Position numbers and translations under genes: made by a program
Shown: piece after piece, positions 11,399 to 21,809 of the stretch
How positions within the stretch are numbered: the stretch's first letter is position 1
How the letters are laid out: each line of letters begins with the position of its first letter
The notes under the pieces: model-generated
The model's input: the letters and a program-made list of their open reading frames with translations, nothing else
The model's database searches: none
Told to the model about the DNA's origin: nothing
Assembly: GCF_003171515.1 (NCBI RefSeq)
Contig: NC_089393.1
Coordinates: forward strand, 186,001-250,000
DNA length: 64,000 nucleotides
Source of the DNA: Pyrenophora tritici-repentis
Taxonomy: Eukaryota; Ascomycota; Dothideomycetes; Pleosporales; Pleosporaceae
Direction: 5' to 3'

Positions 11399-11924
11399 TT
11401 GGGAAACTGTAGTTGGCGATCTGTTAGAACCAAGATCATTCCCCCCTGTACGCTGGAGAGGTCGAGATTAGGTTGCGTACAGGCCGTCGTCCCCTTTGCG
11501 GTGCCTCAGTGTGCGGAAACCCCGCAGCACTTGAGTAACACGATGACTAGCGATTGTTCGGCTCCATTGACATGCAGAAGGAAAGCAAGAAGGCGCGGGG
11601 GGTTATAGTGGCCTGCAAGCTTTTCCGGGTGTTTTGCGCTGGGGGCGGGCGTCTTATGTGCAGTTGTCTTGTGGGTAGTGCAGAAGTTGGTTTCTCGCAT
11701 CCGACGTCAGAGCTAGCAAGACGGCACGAGTGAAGTTGCTTTGACGGGTGGGGACGGCGCTGAATAAGACAAAGATCCGGCGGGCGGCCAACCCTAGCTC
11801 GGCCTATTGGAGTTCGCTTCTTTCGCATTACGACCTCACCACTTCTGTCTGTCAAAACTGCGCCCGCAATTGACGACACCATCCCGACCCGACTACCCCG
11901 AGCCGACGTCGATTCTCCGCAACC
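11399..11924. promoter_or_regulatory. Divergent promoter region, NAD+ carrier / QCR7
   Basis: This 526-nt region lies between two divergent start codons of nuclear genes for mitochondrial proteins, so shared regulation is possible. I see no clear TATA box or further gene. Confidence 0.45.
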
Positions 11925-12526
11925 ATGTCTGCGCCATCCCTCGCCCCCTATATTATGAAGCGCCCGTGGCTGCAGCGCTGGGTGAAGCCCCTCTCCAACT
12001 GGTACTGCAACGCAGCTGGCTACAGGCAGCTTGGACTGAGGTACGGAACCCTTGAGATGGTTATGGAGTGGAGAAGATGAGGAAAGGAAGATGGGTGGGA
12101 TATTTCAGGAAGAGAGTCGATGGGCTGACGGGATTTGCTGTACAGGGCCGATGATTTACTCCCAGAGGAGAACGATACCGTCCAGAACGCTCTCAAGCGT
12201 CTTCGACCCCAGGACGCCTACGACCGTGTTTTCCGTCTGCGCAGGGCCTTCCAGGTACATCTGAGCCATAACAAGGAAGATATGCCAATTGGCTAACATG
12301 CGCCAGCTTTCCATGTCTCACCAGCTTCTGCCCAAGGAGGAGTGGACCAAGCCCGAAGAGGTATGAATACCGAGTGCGATGGATATCCCGGACACTGACA
12401 ATGCGATAGGACGTACCATACCTCTCAGGAATCATCACCGACATCGAGGCCGAGATGAAGGAGCGCGAGGACCTCGAGACCATGATTGTCCAGAAGAGGC
12501 AGAAGAACGCCGCCACCGGTCACTAG
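11925..12526 (+). CDS. qcr7: Cytochrome b-c1 complex subunit 7 (Qcr7)
   Basis: This is a matrix-side subunit of respiratory complex III (UCRB, 14-kDa subunit). Four exons, 11925..12040, 12146..12254, 12307..12360 and 12410..12526, encode 131 residues, close to the yeast length of 127. The N-terminus MSAPSLAPYIMKRPWLQRW is followed by the conserved AAGYRQLGLR. The blocks LPEENDTVQNALKRL, HQLLPKEEWTKPEEDVPYL and a charged C-terminal helix follow in the family order. All three introns have GT-AG ends and the phases join without a stop. It was assembled by reading across splice sites because the exons are short. Confidence 0.93.
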
Positions 12527-13323
12527 ATGTACATATCGAGTCTGGCATGGTCGGAGCCGAGGCTGGTAGAATGATTTTGAGGTTGCGCAATAGAGTGTAC
12601 CATATCAACAGTTTTATTAGGAACCATCTCCATTGCATACAAGGCTCAGCTGTTTTGTGTGGATACTCCGTGGCTATCAACGGTCATCAGCTAATGTGTG
12701 ACCGGTTTTCTTTCCGCAATATGTTAAGTGCAGACTGACATAAGATTTGACATGACAGGTGCCAAAGATCTTTAAACATAACTTTCGGCGTTGCAGTAAC
12801 CTTCATAATCCAAGACTAGAGAGACTGTGGACTTGTTGTCATTGAGAAACATTTTTACATATAATCTAGTGGAGGATTTTTTCCATTATGGGATGCACTG
12901 GGAAAAATGCATTCCTAACCTACTATCTGAGATGAAATTTGATTAATACACATTAAAATCAGCTCTCACTAATCTTCTAACTTATTGGCATATATTCCTT
13001 TGGGTGGCATGCGATCAATGTAACTAATGGGATATACGAAGGAAAAGCGGAGTGACAGATTCCTGATATGTCAGCACCACGCGACCATGTGCTCAGGCGT
13101 CAGCCCAGAAAAGGCCCCAGACACCTTCCCCTCGCAGCGCGTCACGCCTCAACCCTCCCTGAACATCCAAACTACAGCTCATGTTGATACGAAATTTTGT
13201 GCATCATAACCTTTTGACAACAACTGTATTTTGTTCGCAACCTTCTTGATGACCTAGATGCTAACCCTATGACGTCAGACCACCCTTTTCACCAGAAACA
13301 CCAACATCTACAAACAATACAGT
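12527..13323. other. Intergenic, with an AT-rich stretch
   Basis: This is about 800 nt between QCR7 and the DNA glycosylase gene. The part around 12770-13020 is noticeably richer in A and T than its surroundings. I see no coding frame, terminal repeat or transposase remnant in it. Confidence 0.45.
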
Positions 13324-15100
13324 ATGTCTTTGAGGCGCTCAGCACGCATCGCGAGCAGCAATACTCTAGTAAACTCCGAGCCCAAAGCTGAAAATGGTGT
13401 TGCAAAATACGAAAAGGTCGCCAAACCAACTGCGACGACAAAAAAGCGCAAAACAAAAGTGAACCTCTTACCAGCCGAAGGAACCGACGAGACAGAATCT
13501 ACACCCCCCAGCTACACCCCTCCCCAAGAAGAAATATAAATCAGGTGCTACCGTAGAATCACCATTGAAACCTCCACCATTCACACCCACCCCTTCAGCC
13601 ATCAACCTCTTGTCAACCAGCACATCACTCCGACAACCAGAAACAGACCATCCCCTAGAGACCCTCCTCCAGCCCCGCCCCGCAGCTCCCCATGCCACAA
13701 ACGCGCCCCTCTCCACTCCCAACGGCTCCTACACCGTCTCCGCGTACCCAACTTCCTCACCCATTAAGCCAGAGGACCCCTCGCCAGCCAAGAAGCGCAA
13801 GGCCAAGGAGCTGGTTCCCCCCGGACGTTGGCGCAATTCCCAATGCAAGCACGGATGTTGAGAGATTGCTGAAGGATGCAGAGGAGTTTCTGGTGAAGGT
13901 GGATCCGAAGTTGGAGGAGTTGGTGAAGAAGCATCATTGTAAGATTTTCAGTCCTGAGGGGCTGAGGGAAGTGGTGGATCCTTTTACGGCGTTGAGTTCG
14001 GGGATTATTGGACAGCAGGTACGTTGGCATCTATCTCTCACTTGGGATGGGGTTACTAGGTGCTTGATGAGTGGCATGGCTTGAAGCAGCGAGCACACTG
14101 GAAAGCATCTCCCTCAAACCCCGTCCATCAGAACTGTAAAAATAACACATCCCCACCCCAGGTATCCGGCCAAGCTGCCTCTTCAATCCGCGCCAAATTC
14201 ACAGCCCTCTTCCCAACCACCCACCCGGCCTTCCCCACGCCCACCCAAGTCCTCCAGCTCCCCATCCCCACTCTCCGCACCGCCGGCCTCTCCCAACGCA
14301 AAGCAGAATACATCACCGGTCTCGCCGAGAAGTTCTGCTCGGGTGAACTCACCGCGCAGATGCTTGTCAGCGCTAGCGACGAAGAGCTGATTGAGAAGCT
14401 GGTGGCCGTACGGGGGCTGGGACGGTGGAGTGTGGAGATGTTTGCGTGTTTTGGGTTGAAGAGGATGGATGTTTTTAGTACGGGGGATTTGGGGGTGCAG
14501 TGAGTAGACTGTTTTACTTTGTGTTTTTTTTTGGGGGGGGGGCAGTGTGTGTGTATGTGTGTGTGTGGTGGTGATGATGCTAACATGCTCGTATTCAGAC
14601 GCGGTATGGCCGTTTACGCAGGCCGGGACGTAAACAAACTCAAGAGTAAAGGTGGAAAGTGGAAGTACGTGATCCCCTTACCCCATCCCCCCTTTCCTTC
14701 ATGAGAAACACCTACAAAGCTTTTTCTAGATGACCTAAACCCATTCCCTCTCACACCATAAACACCATCAACTTCCTCCGCGGTCCACACCAGCCTTCTC
14801 TCACAACCCTCCCAACACAGCCACCAGCCCCCCAACCCCCCATACCCACCCACCAAAACATACTAACCCCCATATCACCCACAGATACATGACCGAGCGC
14901 GAAATGCTCGACACAGCCGCCAACTTCTCGCCTTACAGGTGCGTGCGTGCGTCCATCTCTGAACCAACCCATGGTTACACGACGCCCAACTAACCTAAAA
15001 CAATCTATCTTGGCTGACATGTCCACATTCCAGATCACTCTTCATGTGGTATATGTGGAGGATTGCTGATGTTGATGTTGGTGTTATGCGGGAGACATGA
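13324..15100 (+). CDS. mag1: DNA-3-methyladenine glycosylase (Mag1/AlkA type) with two apparent +1 frameshifts
   Basis: This nuclear base-excision-repair enzyme removes alkylated purines. Exons are 13324..14018, 14162..14499, 14599..14664, 14885..14938 and 15034..15100. The HhH-GPD fold is clear: LSSGIIGQQVSGQAASSI, then the hairpin VRGLGRWSVEMF and the catalytic-Asp segment STGDLGVQRGM, ending LFMWYMWRI. The N-terminal basic extension is read in three successive frames. The shifts fall at two C6 runs, at about 13504-13509 and 13817-13822; counting one extra C at each restores a single frame. With both removed, the exon total is an exact multiple of three (about 405 codons). As written, the gene would stop at 13539. 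Sequencing or assembly error in homopolymers is the simplest explanation; a true recent pseudogene is the alternative. Confidence 0.85.
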
Positions 15101-18100
15101 TTCATGCGCCGCGCGTGGGTGGGTGAGGGAACGTGACTGGGGGTTCTGTCGTGTGGAAGGTACCGTACGGTAGCTATGTGGTATGTGTGTGGGCGTGTGA
15201 GAGCTCATGTGTGGGTCGATGTGCATGTGTGGGTCTAGATGAGGGGCGGGGGGAGCGGTACAGATGCTGTGAATACCTAGACCCCGGATCCTTTCTTCCG
15301 AAAAGAGTAGTATGCAATGCATCGGGGGGCTTCTGTTTCTCCCTTGGTTCGATTGATGCATGTACGGTACGTAGGCTGGAAATCTTAGCCAGCGGGTAAT
15401 TTACGAGTATGTTATGGTAATGGTAAAGCTATTTGTAGTCCCACACACACACAAGTCATGCTTTGCGGTAGAAGTCATATGAATCTGGGCATGTAGCTAT
15501 ATGCCGTGCCAGTCCCAGAAGATTGTTACATGGCATTGCGGTTATCTCTTTCTATGCATGAGCGTGTTTGGACATGCTGGTTACACCACCCTTTTCTCTG
15601 TTTACAGCCACACCTGGAAGGGAGGCGGAGTGATTGGGTGATACCCGTTCAGCCAAGATGAAGTTGTCGCACAGCAACAACGCCATCACCCTTGCGTGCA
15701 GGAAAGCGGTCTGTCTGAGGTCTGGAGAAGCTAACTCGGCAATACTGCAGGAAATTTGTAAACAACATGACAGGATGGGGATTGTCGTATCGAGGCGAGG
15801 CGAGCCGTGGACATGGACTGGTCAACCTTGGGTCGAGCAATGCAGGGTGCCAGATGGAGACTGGTGTCGTGCGACGAGACTTGTGTAATGGTGGGAGGCG
15901 CAAGCGCGCGAGCACCGCGGAGGGATTGAGTCTTGTGTGGATTCGCTGTAGTGAGGAAAACGGTCGCACCAGAGACACAGCCTGTGTACAGCGAAAGTCA
16001 CCGATCTACGATGAGTAGCGGACATTGGGATGGTCCCACAACATACAGGCGCCTGACTGTTCATACTTAGTTTGTCAAATGCGACTTCCCCGATGTGCTA
16101 ATTCCAAGTAAGAAGGTAGGACAACTTGTACTCTGTGGTGAACTCGACCAGCTTGCAATACACACGGTTTGAGAGAGAGCAACTATGACGTCGGAGACAC
16201 TTGCTATTAGTATTGACCGTGGTATAGCGAGTCCGCTTGAGACTCCACTTGGACATTGTCTAAGCGTGGAATGCTCAACCCCAGTGACGGTGGTATCAGA
16301 TTGTCAAGGTAGGGCTGCGCCAGAGTGAAAACTCTTCACAGCAGTTTTGTGGCGGCGGATGTTACGAAGTGTCAAGTTTCATGTGGCGCTGGCAGTTGTG
16401 CCAAGCCAGGTCCATTGTGTGCTATCTGACACGGGCGGTGATTGTAAACCCCACAAACTGCCGATATGGCTGGGTGAATCCAGTGTAAAGGTACCTATAG
16501 TCTCGGCGTTGGGAGCAAGCAATGTTTCAAGAAAAGCAATTCCGCCTCATGTTTGACATGGTCGTATAGAAGGGCTTGGCGATTCTAGAAGGATGTGAAC
16601 AGGGAACGTGAAGCAAATAGCGATAAACTGCAAGCTAAGTGTTTTGAATAGCAGCGGCATATGATGCTTGATGGGGCTGGATGGACGTCGCCTGATATGG
16701 AGCGCCGGGAAGTGTGCGGAAATGAGACATCAATCAATGCGCATCCACGGCGATGCTTGGCAAGGCTGTTACTTCGGGGGAAATGGGTAAGCGACGGTTC
16801 CAGTGAGGGCGGACGGTCTTGAAAGCCTGAGGAAGCAAGTGCGGGTGATGATGCTGGCAACTGAAGGGACAGGAGAGGGTTAAAGGAGGCGAGCGCATTG
16901 AGGCTAACGGGGCGAGGTGGTGGATTGCTGGTTAAATATATCTATTGTTTTTATTGACGGCGTTGGTTCTGTTCGGGCTGGAGATTTGCAACGGGCGCGC
17001 TAAGCCGATATGGGCTCGGATGTAACCGCATTGAAACGATAGGGAAGGCGCTCGTGCCAGACGACGAGGGTAGCCGGATTGGTCCAGGCCGCGCAATCAG
17101 CAGTTGCTTGTTGTGTTTCGAGTCGGCCAGAAGTCTGGAAGAGAGGGCTCGTAATGGCGCTGAGCGCGAACGTGCCGCGCATCCGTCTGGTGGGCGAGTG
17201 CCAGTGCCAGAGCTAGGGCGGGCGGCAGAGAAAAGTTGGCAGCTTGAATTTGTCTGGTGCTGGCAGACGACGGCGGCGGGCAGACAGTGTCTAGCGGACG
17301 GCGGAGCATGGTCGCAGTCGTCTCCTAGGGCGACCGATGGACAGGCGATCCGGATGGGGCCCCCTGTTGTTGAGGCTTCGACGGACGCCGCCAAATCCAT
17401 GCATGCACCGCAAAACTTGAGATTGGAGAGCACGTCACTCTAAATTGTGAGCGCCGTGCCCCGGCCGAGTGCACCGAGAGCGAAATGGGATGCCGAAAAG
17501 TGGTCACTGGTGGACGCTGGGGCGGGACAAGGTGGGGAGACTGTCGTGAATGGAAACACATCTTACGCCTGTCAAACCAGTGCGTAGTCTCAGGGACTGC
17601 AGCAGAACGCCTCCTTGGAAACCCCTCTGGGTGCATCTCGAGTGACGATAGTGCAGTGCAGTGCAGTGCAGTGCAGTGCAATAGACAGCGCGCGGGCACA
17701 CAACGACTGGTAGCCAACTAGCCATTTCGGATTTCACATCTTGCTGGTTGATGATCGATGATGCTGGGCGCGCTCTGGCCGCGTGTGGGATCTCCACCCG
17801 AGCAGGCTAGGGGCAACTACCTGGGTAGCGCCTTCCATAGCTGGCACCACGGCCCTCCCCTTTTCTCCACGCCTGCTCTACTTCTCCAAAGCCCTTTCCT
17901 CCCTTTGTCTTCATCCACATTCGCTCTTAACGGCCGCGCCTTCTCATCGCGCTCCTGGGACTACTCCATTTAATACTGCCTGCTTTACTTGTCAATTCTT
18001 TCCCTCGCTCCAACATCTTTCCCCCATTCAACAAATAGGCCGCAAAGTGAAACAGAGCGAGCAGTCTTAATATCCCAGGTAGGGCCCACTGCTTTCCGCG

Positions 18101-18170
18101 CATTCAATTGTCTCCTTGTCGCCTCTGCTAACGGTTGCTGCCAGTCATCAACCTGCTTCCACTACACAAA
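15101..18170. other. Long gap (about 3 kb) with no supported gene
   Basis: This stretch lies between mag1 and the Ecm33-like gene. It has GT-rich tracts near 15175-15235, a pentanucleotide repeat at 17651-17680, and from about 17850 a pyrimidine-rich tract that looks like the leader of the Ecm33 gene. Several open frames of 60-160 codons occur on both strands, overlapping each other in GC-rich sequence, and none reads like a conserved protein. It may be a long promoter or contain a non-coding RNA, but nothing shows this. Confidence 0.45.
17651..17680. repeat. Pentanucleotide microsatellite (GTGCA)6
   Basis: Six perfect tandem copies of gtgca are seen directly at these positions, in the non-coding region about 500 nt upstream of the Ecm33-like start codon. 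Confidence 0.95.
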
Positions 18171-19456
18171 ATGCCTTCCATGCTCAAGATTGCCCTTCCG
18201 GCCCTGGCTGCCGCCCACCAGGCCTATGGTATGTCTCTTCGCTTTCTCTGCGCATACGACAAGAAGTGCTAACGCGTCGTCACAGCCGCCTGCAGTGCCA
18301 CCGCGACACTAACGATCCAGAATGCCGGTGACGCCACCGCGCTCGCATCCTGCTCGACCTTCTCGGGTAGCATCGCCATCGAGACGGGCACCAGCGACGA
18401 CATCGCCATCAACGGCGTCAAGAAGATCACTGGCGACCTGATCGCCACGGCAAACTCAAACATCAAGCAGATCAGCGCCAGCGACCTGACCGAGCTTGAC
18501 GGCCAGATGCACCTCGACGGCCTCACTTCTCTCTACGCCATCAACTTCCCCAAGCTCAAGACGGTCGACTCGATCAAGTGGAACGCGCTGCCCAACCTCC
18601 AGGAGATCGGCTTCGGCGCCGAGGTCACTTCGGCCAAGAACATCGACATCCAGAACACTGCTCTCCGCTCTCTCAAGGGTATCAACATTGAGGAGGTTGA
18701 GGAGGTCTTCATCGCCAACAACGGCTACATCGACACCATCTCCATGCAGCTGGGCAACGTCTCCAAGTCGCTTACCCTGGCTGACAACAACGAGGCCGTC
18801 AAGGTCGAGCTTCCCAACTTGATCTGGGCTAGTAACCTGACTTTCCGCTTCTGCGGTTCCGTCTCCGTTCCTTCCCTCGAGACTCTCAACGGCTCTCTCG
18901 GTCTCTACAACAACGGTTTTGAGTCCTTTACTGCGCCCAACCTGACTTCAGTCGGTGAGGCTGTCGCTCTCGTCGCAAACGAGAACCTGTCCAACGTCTC
19001 TTTCCCCCAGCTCACCAAGATCACCGACAACCTGCAAATCGCCAACAACTCCAAGCTCATCGAAGTTGACGGCTTCCCCAAGCTCAAGAGCATTGGTGGT
19101 GCTTTCGACATGAGCGGTAACTTTACCAGGTACGTCCACTGTAAACACCACATGCAACTTTGTCACTAACATGCAATAGCGTCAAAACCCCCGTGCTCGA
19201 CAGCGTTAAGGGCGCCTTCAACCTCCAGTCAACCGACAACGTCACTGAGACCTGTGCCTTCTACCAGCCTCTCAAGTCCAAGAAGCTCATCCAGGGTGGC
19301 TACAAGTGCGAGGGCAAGCTCATCGACCCCGCCGGTGAGGGCCACACTGGTACCAAGCAGGGTGGTAGCAACGGCAAGACTGGCGCCGCCACTACCCTCA
19401 GCGCTGTCAACGGTGCTCTCGGTCTCGCCGCCATGGCCGCTATTGTCCTCTTTTAA
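18171..19456 (+). CDS. ecm33: GPI-anchored cell wall protein, Ecm33/Sps2 family
   Basis: This is a secreted, GPI-anchored glycoprotein needed for normal cell-wall organisation in yeasts and filamentous fungi. Three exons (18171..18228, 18286..19129, 19180..19456) encode 392 residues. The N-terminus MPSMLKIALPALAAAHQAYA is a signal peptide. The body consists of receptor-L-like leucine-rich repeats with recurring units such as LPNLQEIGFG, FPKLKTVDSI and FPKLKSIGGAFDMSGNFT, and several N-glycosylation sequons (NLTF, NGSL, NLTS, NLSN, NVSF). Two Cys near the C-terminus (TCAFYQ, YKCEGK) match the family. The C-terminus has a Gly/Ser/Thr-rich spacer and a hydrophobic tail (LGLAAMAAIVLF) as expected for GPI attachment. 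Codon use is strongly C-biased, suggesting high expression. Confidence 0.94.
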
Positions 19457-20837
19457 ATAAAAATGTTCACGACGCTGGCGTTCCATCTTAATTGCATAGA
19501 CTACTCCCTGCGATCTGACTTTCTTTGATAGCGTATAGCATCAAAAGAATAAGCGCTGAAGTTGGTGTTCAGCATCTGAGGACTGGAGGGCTCCCGGGGA
19601 CAGTTCATGGGTCAGCATGTAACACTTGTATGTATCAATTTGGCGACAAGGCTTGGGGCAGACTTTTAATCCGCAGTATACTTAAGTCTGCCTCACAATG
19701 GAGTGTGTAGAATTGCAGGAAGGTTTGATTTATTTGGGATAGTTTCAAGCAGTCATTCTCTTCATCTATTCCTTTGCGTTTTTGTTGCGACACGTGCAAT
19801 TGATCTTTTCCTGCTTGGCCCCATCGTCTCCTTTCGTCATGTTTAGCGCGCGCCTATTACGTGTGGCTGCTATCCATCCCGTGCGCCGTCATCCTCACAA
19901 TTTGCTGCTACATCCTAATCTCTTGCTCGAGCCGTGCAAGGCGGGGCCTGTTGTCAGCACCCATGCTACATTAGGCACACGTATCCCCCGTTGCTTTGTA
20001 CGACCAGACTACAGCACCAAGTTCTGCAATATGGTACATCCTATTCAGCCCGCGGCAGCCACTTCCATCACTGTCGCCCTCATTACCCAAAACGTCGGCT
20101 TGCTGATCCATACCTTGTAAATCGATCGTCTTATCCGACAGCCAGGAAAGCGGTCTTCGGAGGATTGCCTTTCGTTTGTCGGATACGCCACGATTCTTCC
20201 CTGGCCCCAACGGACACTGATATTGACGGGCATGACAGACTAGAGATGCCCTATCATCTGGACACTGGATGTGTCGAGAGCTCGCCGATTGCACGTTCTG
20301 CGCTGACACGTCGTTCCATATTGAGACCTGTCAAACGTCTTTCTGGTCATTCAAGTGACGCCAACTCTCGAAACGACGATTTAGCCGTACACCGCCAGTA
20401 CGCCTTGCATGTCTGGATCTCTGTTACGAAAACAATGGTGGACCTTGCAAGGGAAACCATGCCTGTCGTGAGATGGCTCGACTGCAAGCCTTGTCTCGAC
20501 GCCAGCAAGGGGGAAATATCAATCGTTCCTACCATGAACACTAGCCCCTTCTGATCTGCACATCCTCCCCACACCCTCTTTTGAGGACTGGTACGACTTG
20601 AGGAACGATACAGAGTGTGCATTACAACCCATGTCTGATGGTTGCGATGCCCAGCTCTTTCCTTGTCGAACCGCCCGCTTCCCCGCTGCCGTTGACCCAC
20701 TGCACGAGGTGACTCTCACACATAGCCAGTATAAGAGTGAAGTGTTGTCGCATCTCTTTTCTGCATCAATCAACACTTTTCAGTTTTCCCCGGTGGCTTT
20801 TGTCTTTGTCTTGTCTTTTTTCTGTCCTTATCCCTAC
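19457..20837. other. Intergenic, no gene supported
   Basis: These 1.4 kb separate the Ecm33-like gene and the next predicted gene. An open frame at 19934..20554 exists but has neither a recognisable motif nor a plausible start context. The last 60 nt are T/C-rich and look like a 5' UTR. Confidence 0.45.
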
Positions 20838-21809
20838 ATGATGATGCTCCTCCCCGATCCCACCAAACTTGGTTCCTCTACCACACCAAGAGGGACCTGG
20901 GAGTCAATAGTGCTTGATCAAACCATTCCGCACGTGTATGTTGGTTCCTTGTCGGCATCGTGGCACTTGTCTGACTGTAGTAGTGAACCGCAGGAGTTGA
21001 TCCATCTTGCGCCAATCAAAGAAGAAAAGCTGTATTACAGCGTTACTTTCGGCGCGCCAATGCAGAGAACGCCTTCGGTGTCTTCTGCATCTTCTTCGGC
21101 GTACGATTCATCAGTGTACCATCCATCGCCTATTGTTTCTCCCAGGATGTTGCATCAAGAACCTACGTACGACCATGCGACAACTGCTCTCAATCAATGC
21201 TCCACGATGCTTGGCCACATTTAGCCGTATCGTCGTCCCATATCAGGCCCACTGGCACAAAAGCATGCTAGCAGGGTTACTCGTAGCAGGGCTTCAGAGA
21301 AGCGCACGAGTTCACAGCCTGGTTCATATAAAGGGGCAAAGAAGGAGTTGAAAAGCCCATTGAAGGCCCGCACCGAGCAAGATCGCAGGGATACCATTGG
21401 AATCACCTTGGGAAGAATGGAGCGTGTCTGTACTTCGAATAACGAACGCCTCCGAGAAACGGCGATGCCGCGACAAAATCGACGAGAGGGCGTCATGCGT
21501 AGGCTCGGAAAAAATAACATCAAAAAACCGCATGCCGCGACTTTTGGCAAGAAGGACGTGATGGAGCTGGCAATGATTCAACTTGAGCAAGACAACATGG
21601 TCTTCGGCGACATGTTACAAGAGCTCGAGGAACATGGACACAACGATCACCTCTGGTATTCTGAGATGCAAGCACTTGTTCGCTCAGGGGCTACCCAAGA
21701 GGCATTGAACGAGTGTCTAAATGGTCGCCCAGCCATCACCAATCTCCCAACTCGGGCCAGATATTCGCTTGCGCGCCGTGGTGGCCGAGACTTCCAGAGT
21801 CCCGCTTAA
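20838..21809 (+). CDS. Small hypothetical protein, two-exon model
   Basis: I do not recognise this protein. The reading frame from the Met run at 20838 (MMMLLPDPTKLG) is open to a TAG at 21222 and the same frame is open again from there to 21809. A GTACGA donor at 21167 with an acceptor at 21274 (or 21289) removes the stop and keeps phase, giving a protein of about 285-290 residues. Its first half is Ser/Pro-rich (SVSSASSSAYDSSVYHPSPIVSP). The second half is basic and helical (RREGVMRRLGKNNIKK, then MELAMIQLEQDNMVFGDMLQELEEHG). A T/C-rich leader just upstream fits a fungal 5' UTR. The intron position is a guess between two acceptors, and the alternative is two unrelated open frames. Confidence 0.5.

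Noticed and set aside
12770..13020. AT-rich stretch as a possible RIP-mutated transposon relic
   Set aside because: Too short and without terminal repeats, target-site duplication or recognisable transposase remnants.
19934..20554. 206-codon plus-strand frame between ecm33 and the small unknown gene
   Set aside because: No domain, no leader or splice support; long enough to mention but consistent with chance in GC-balanced DNA.
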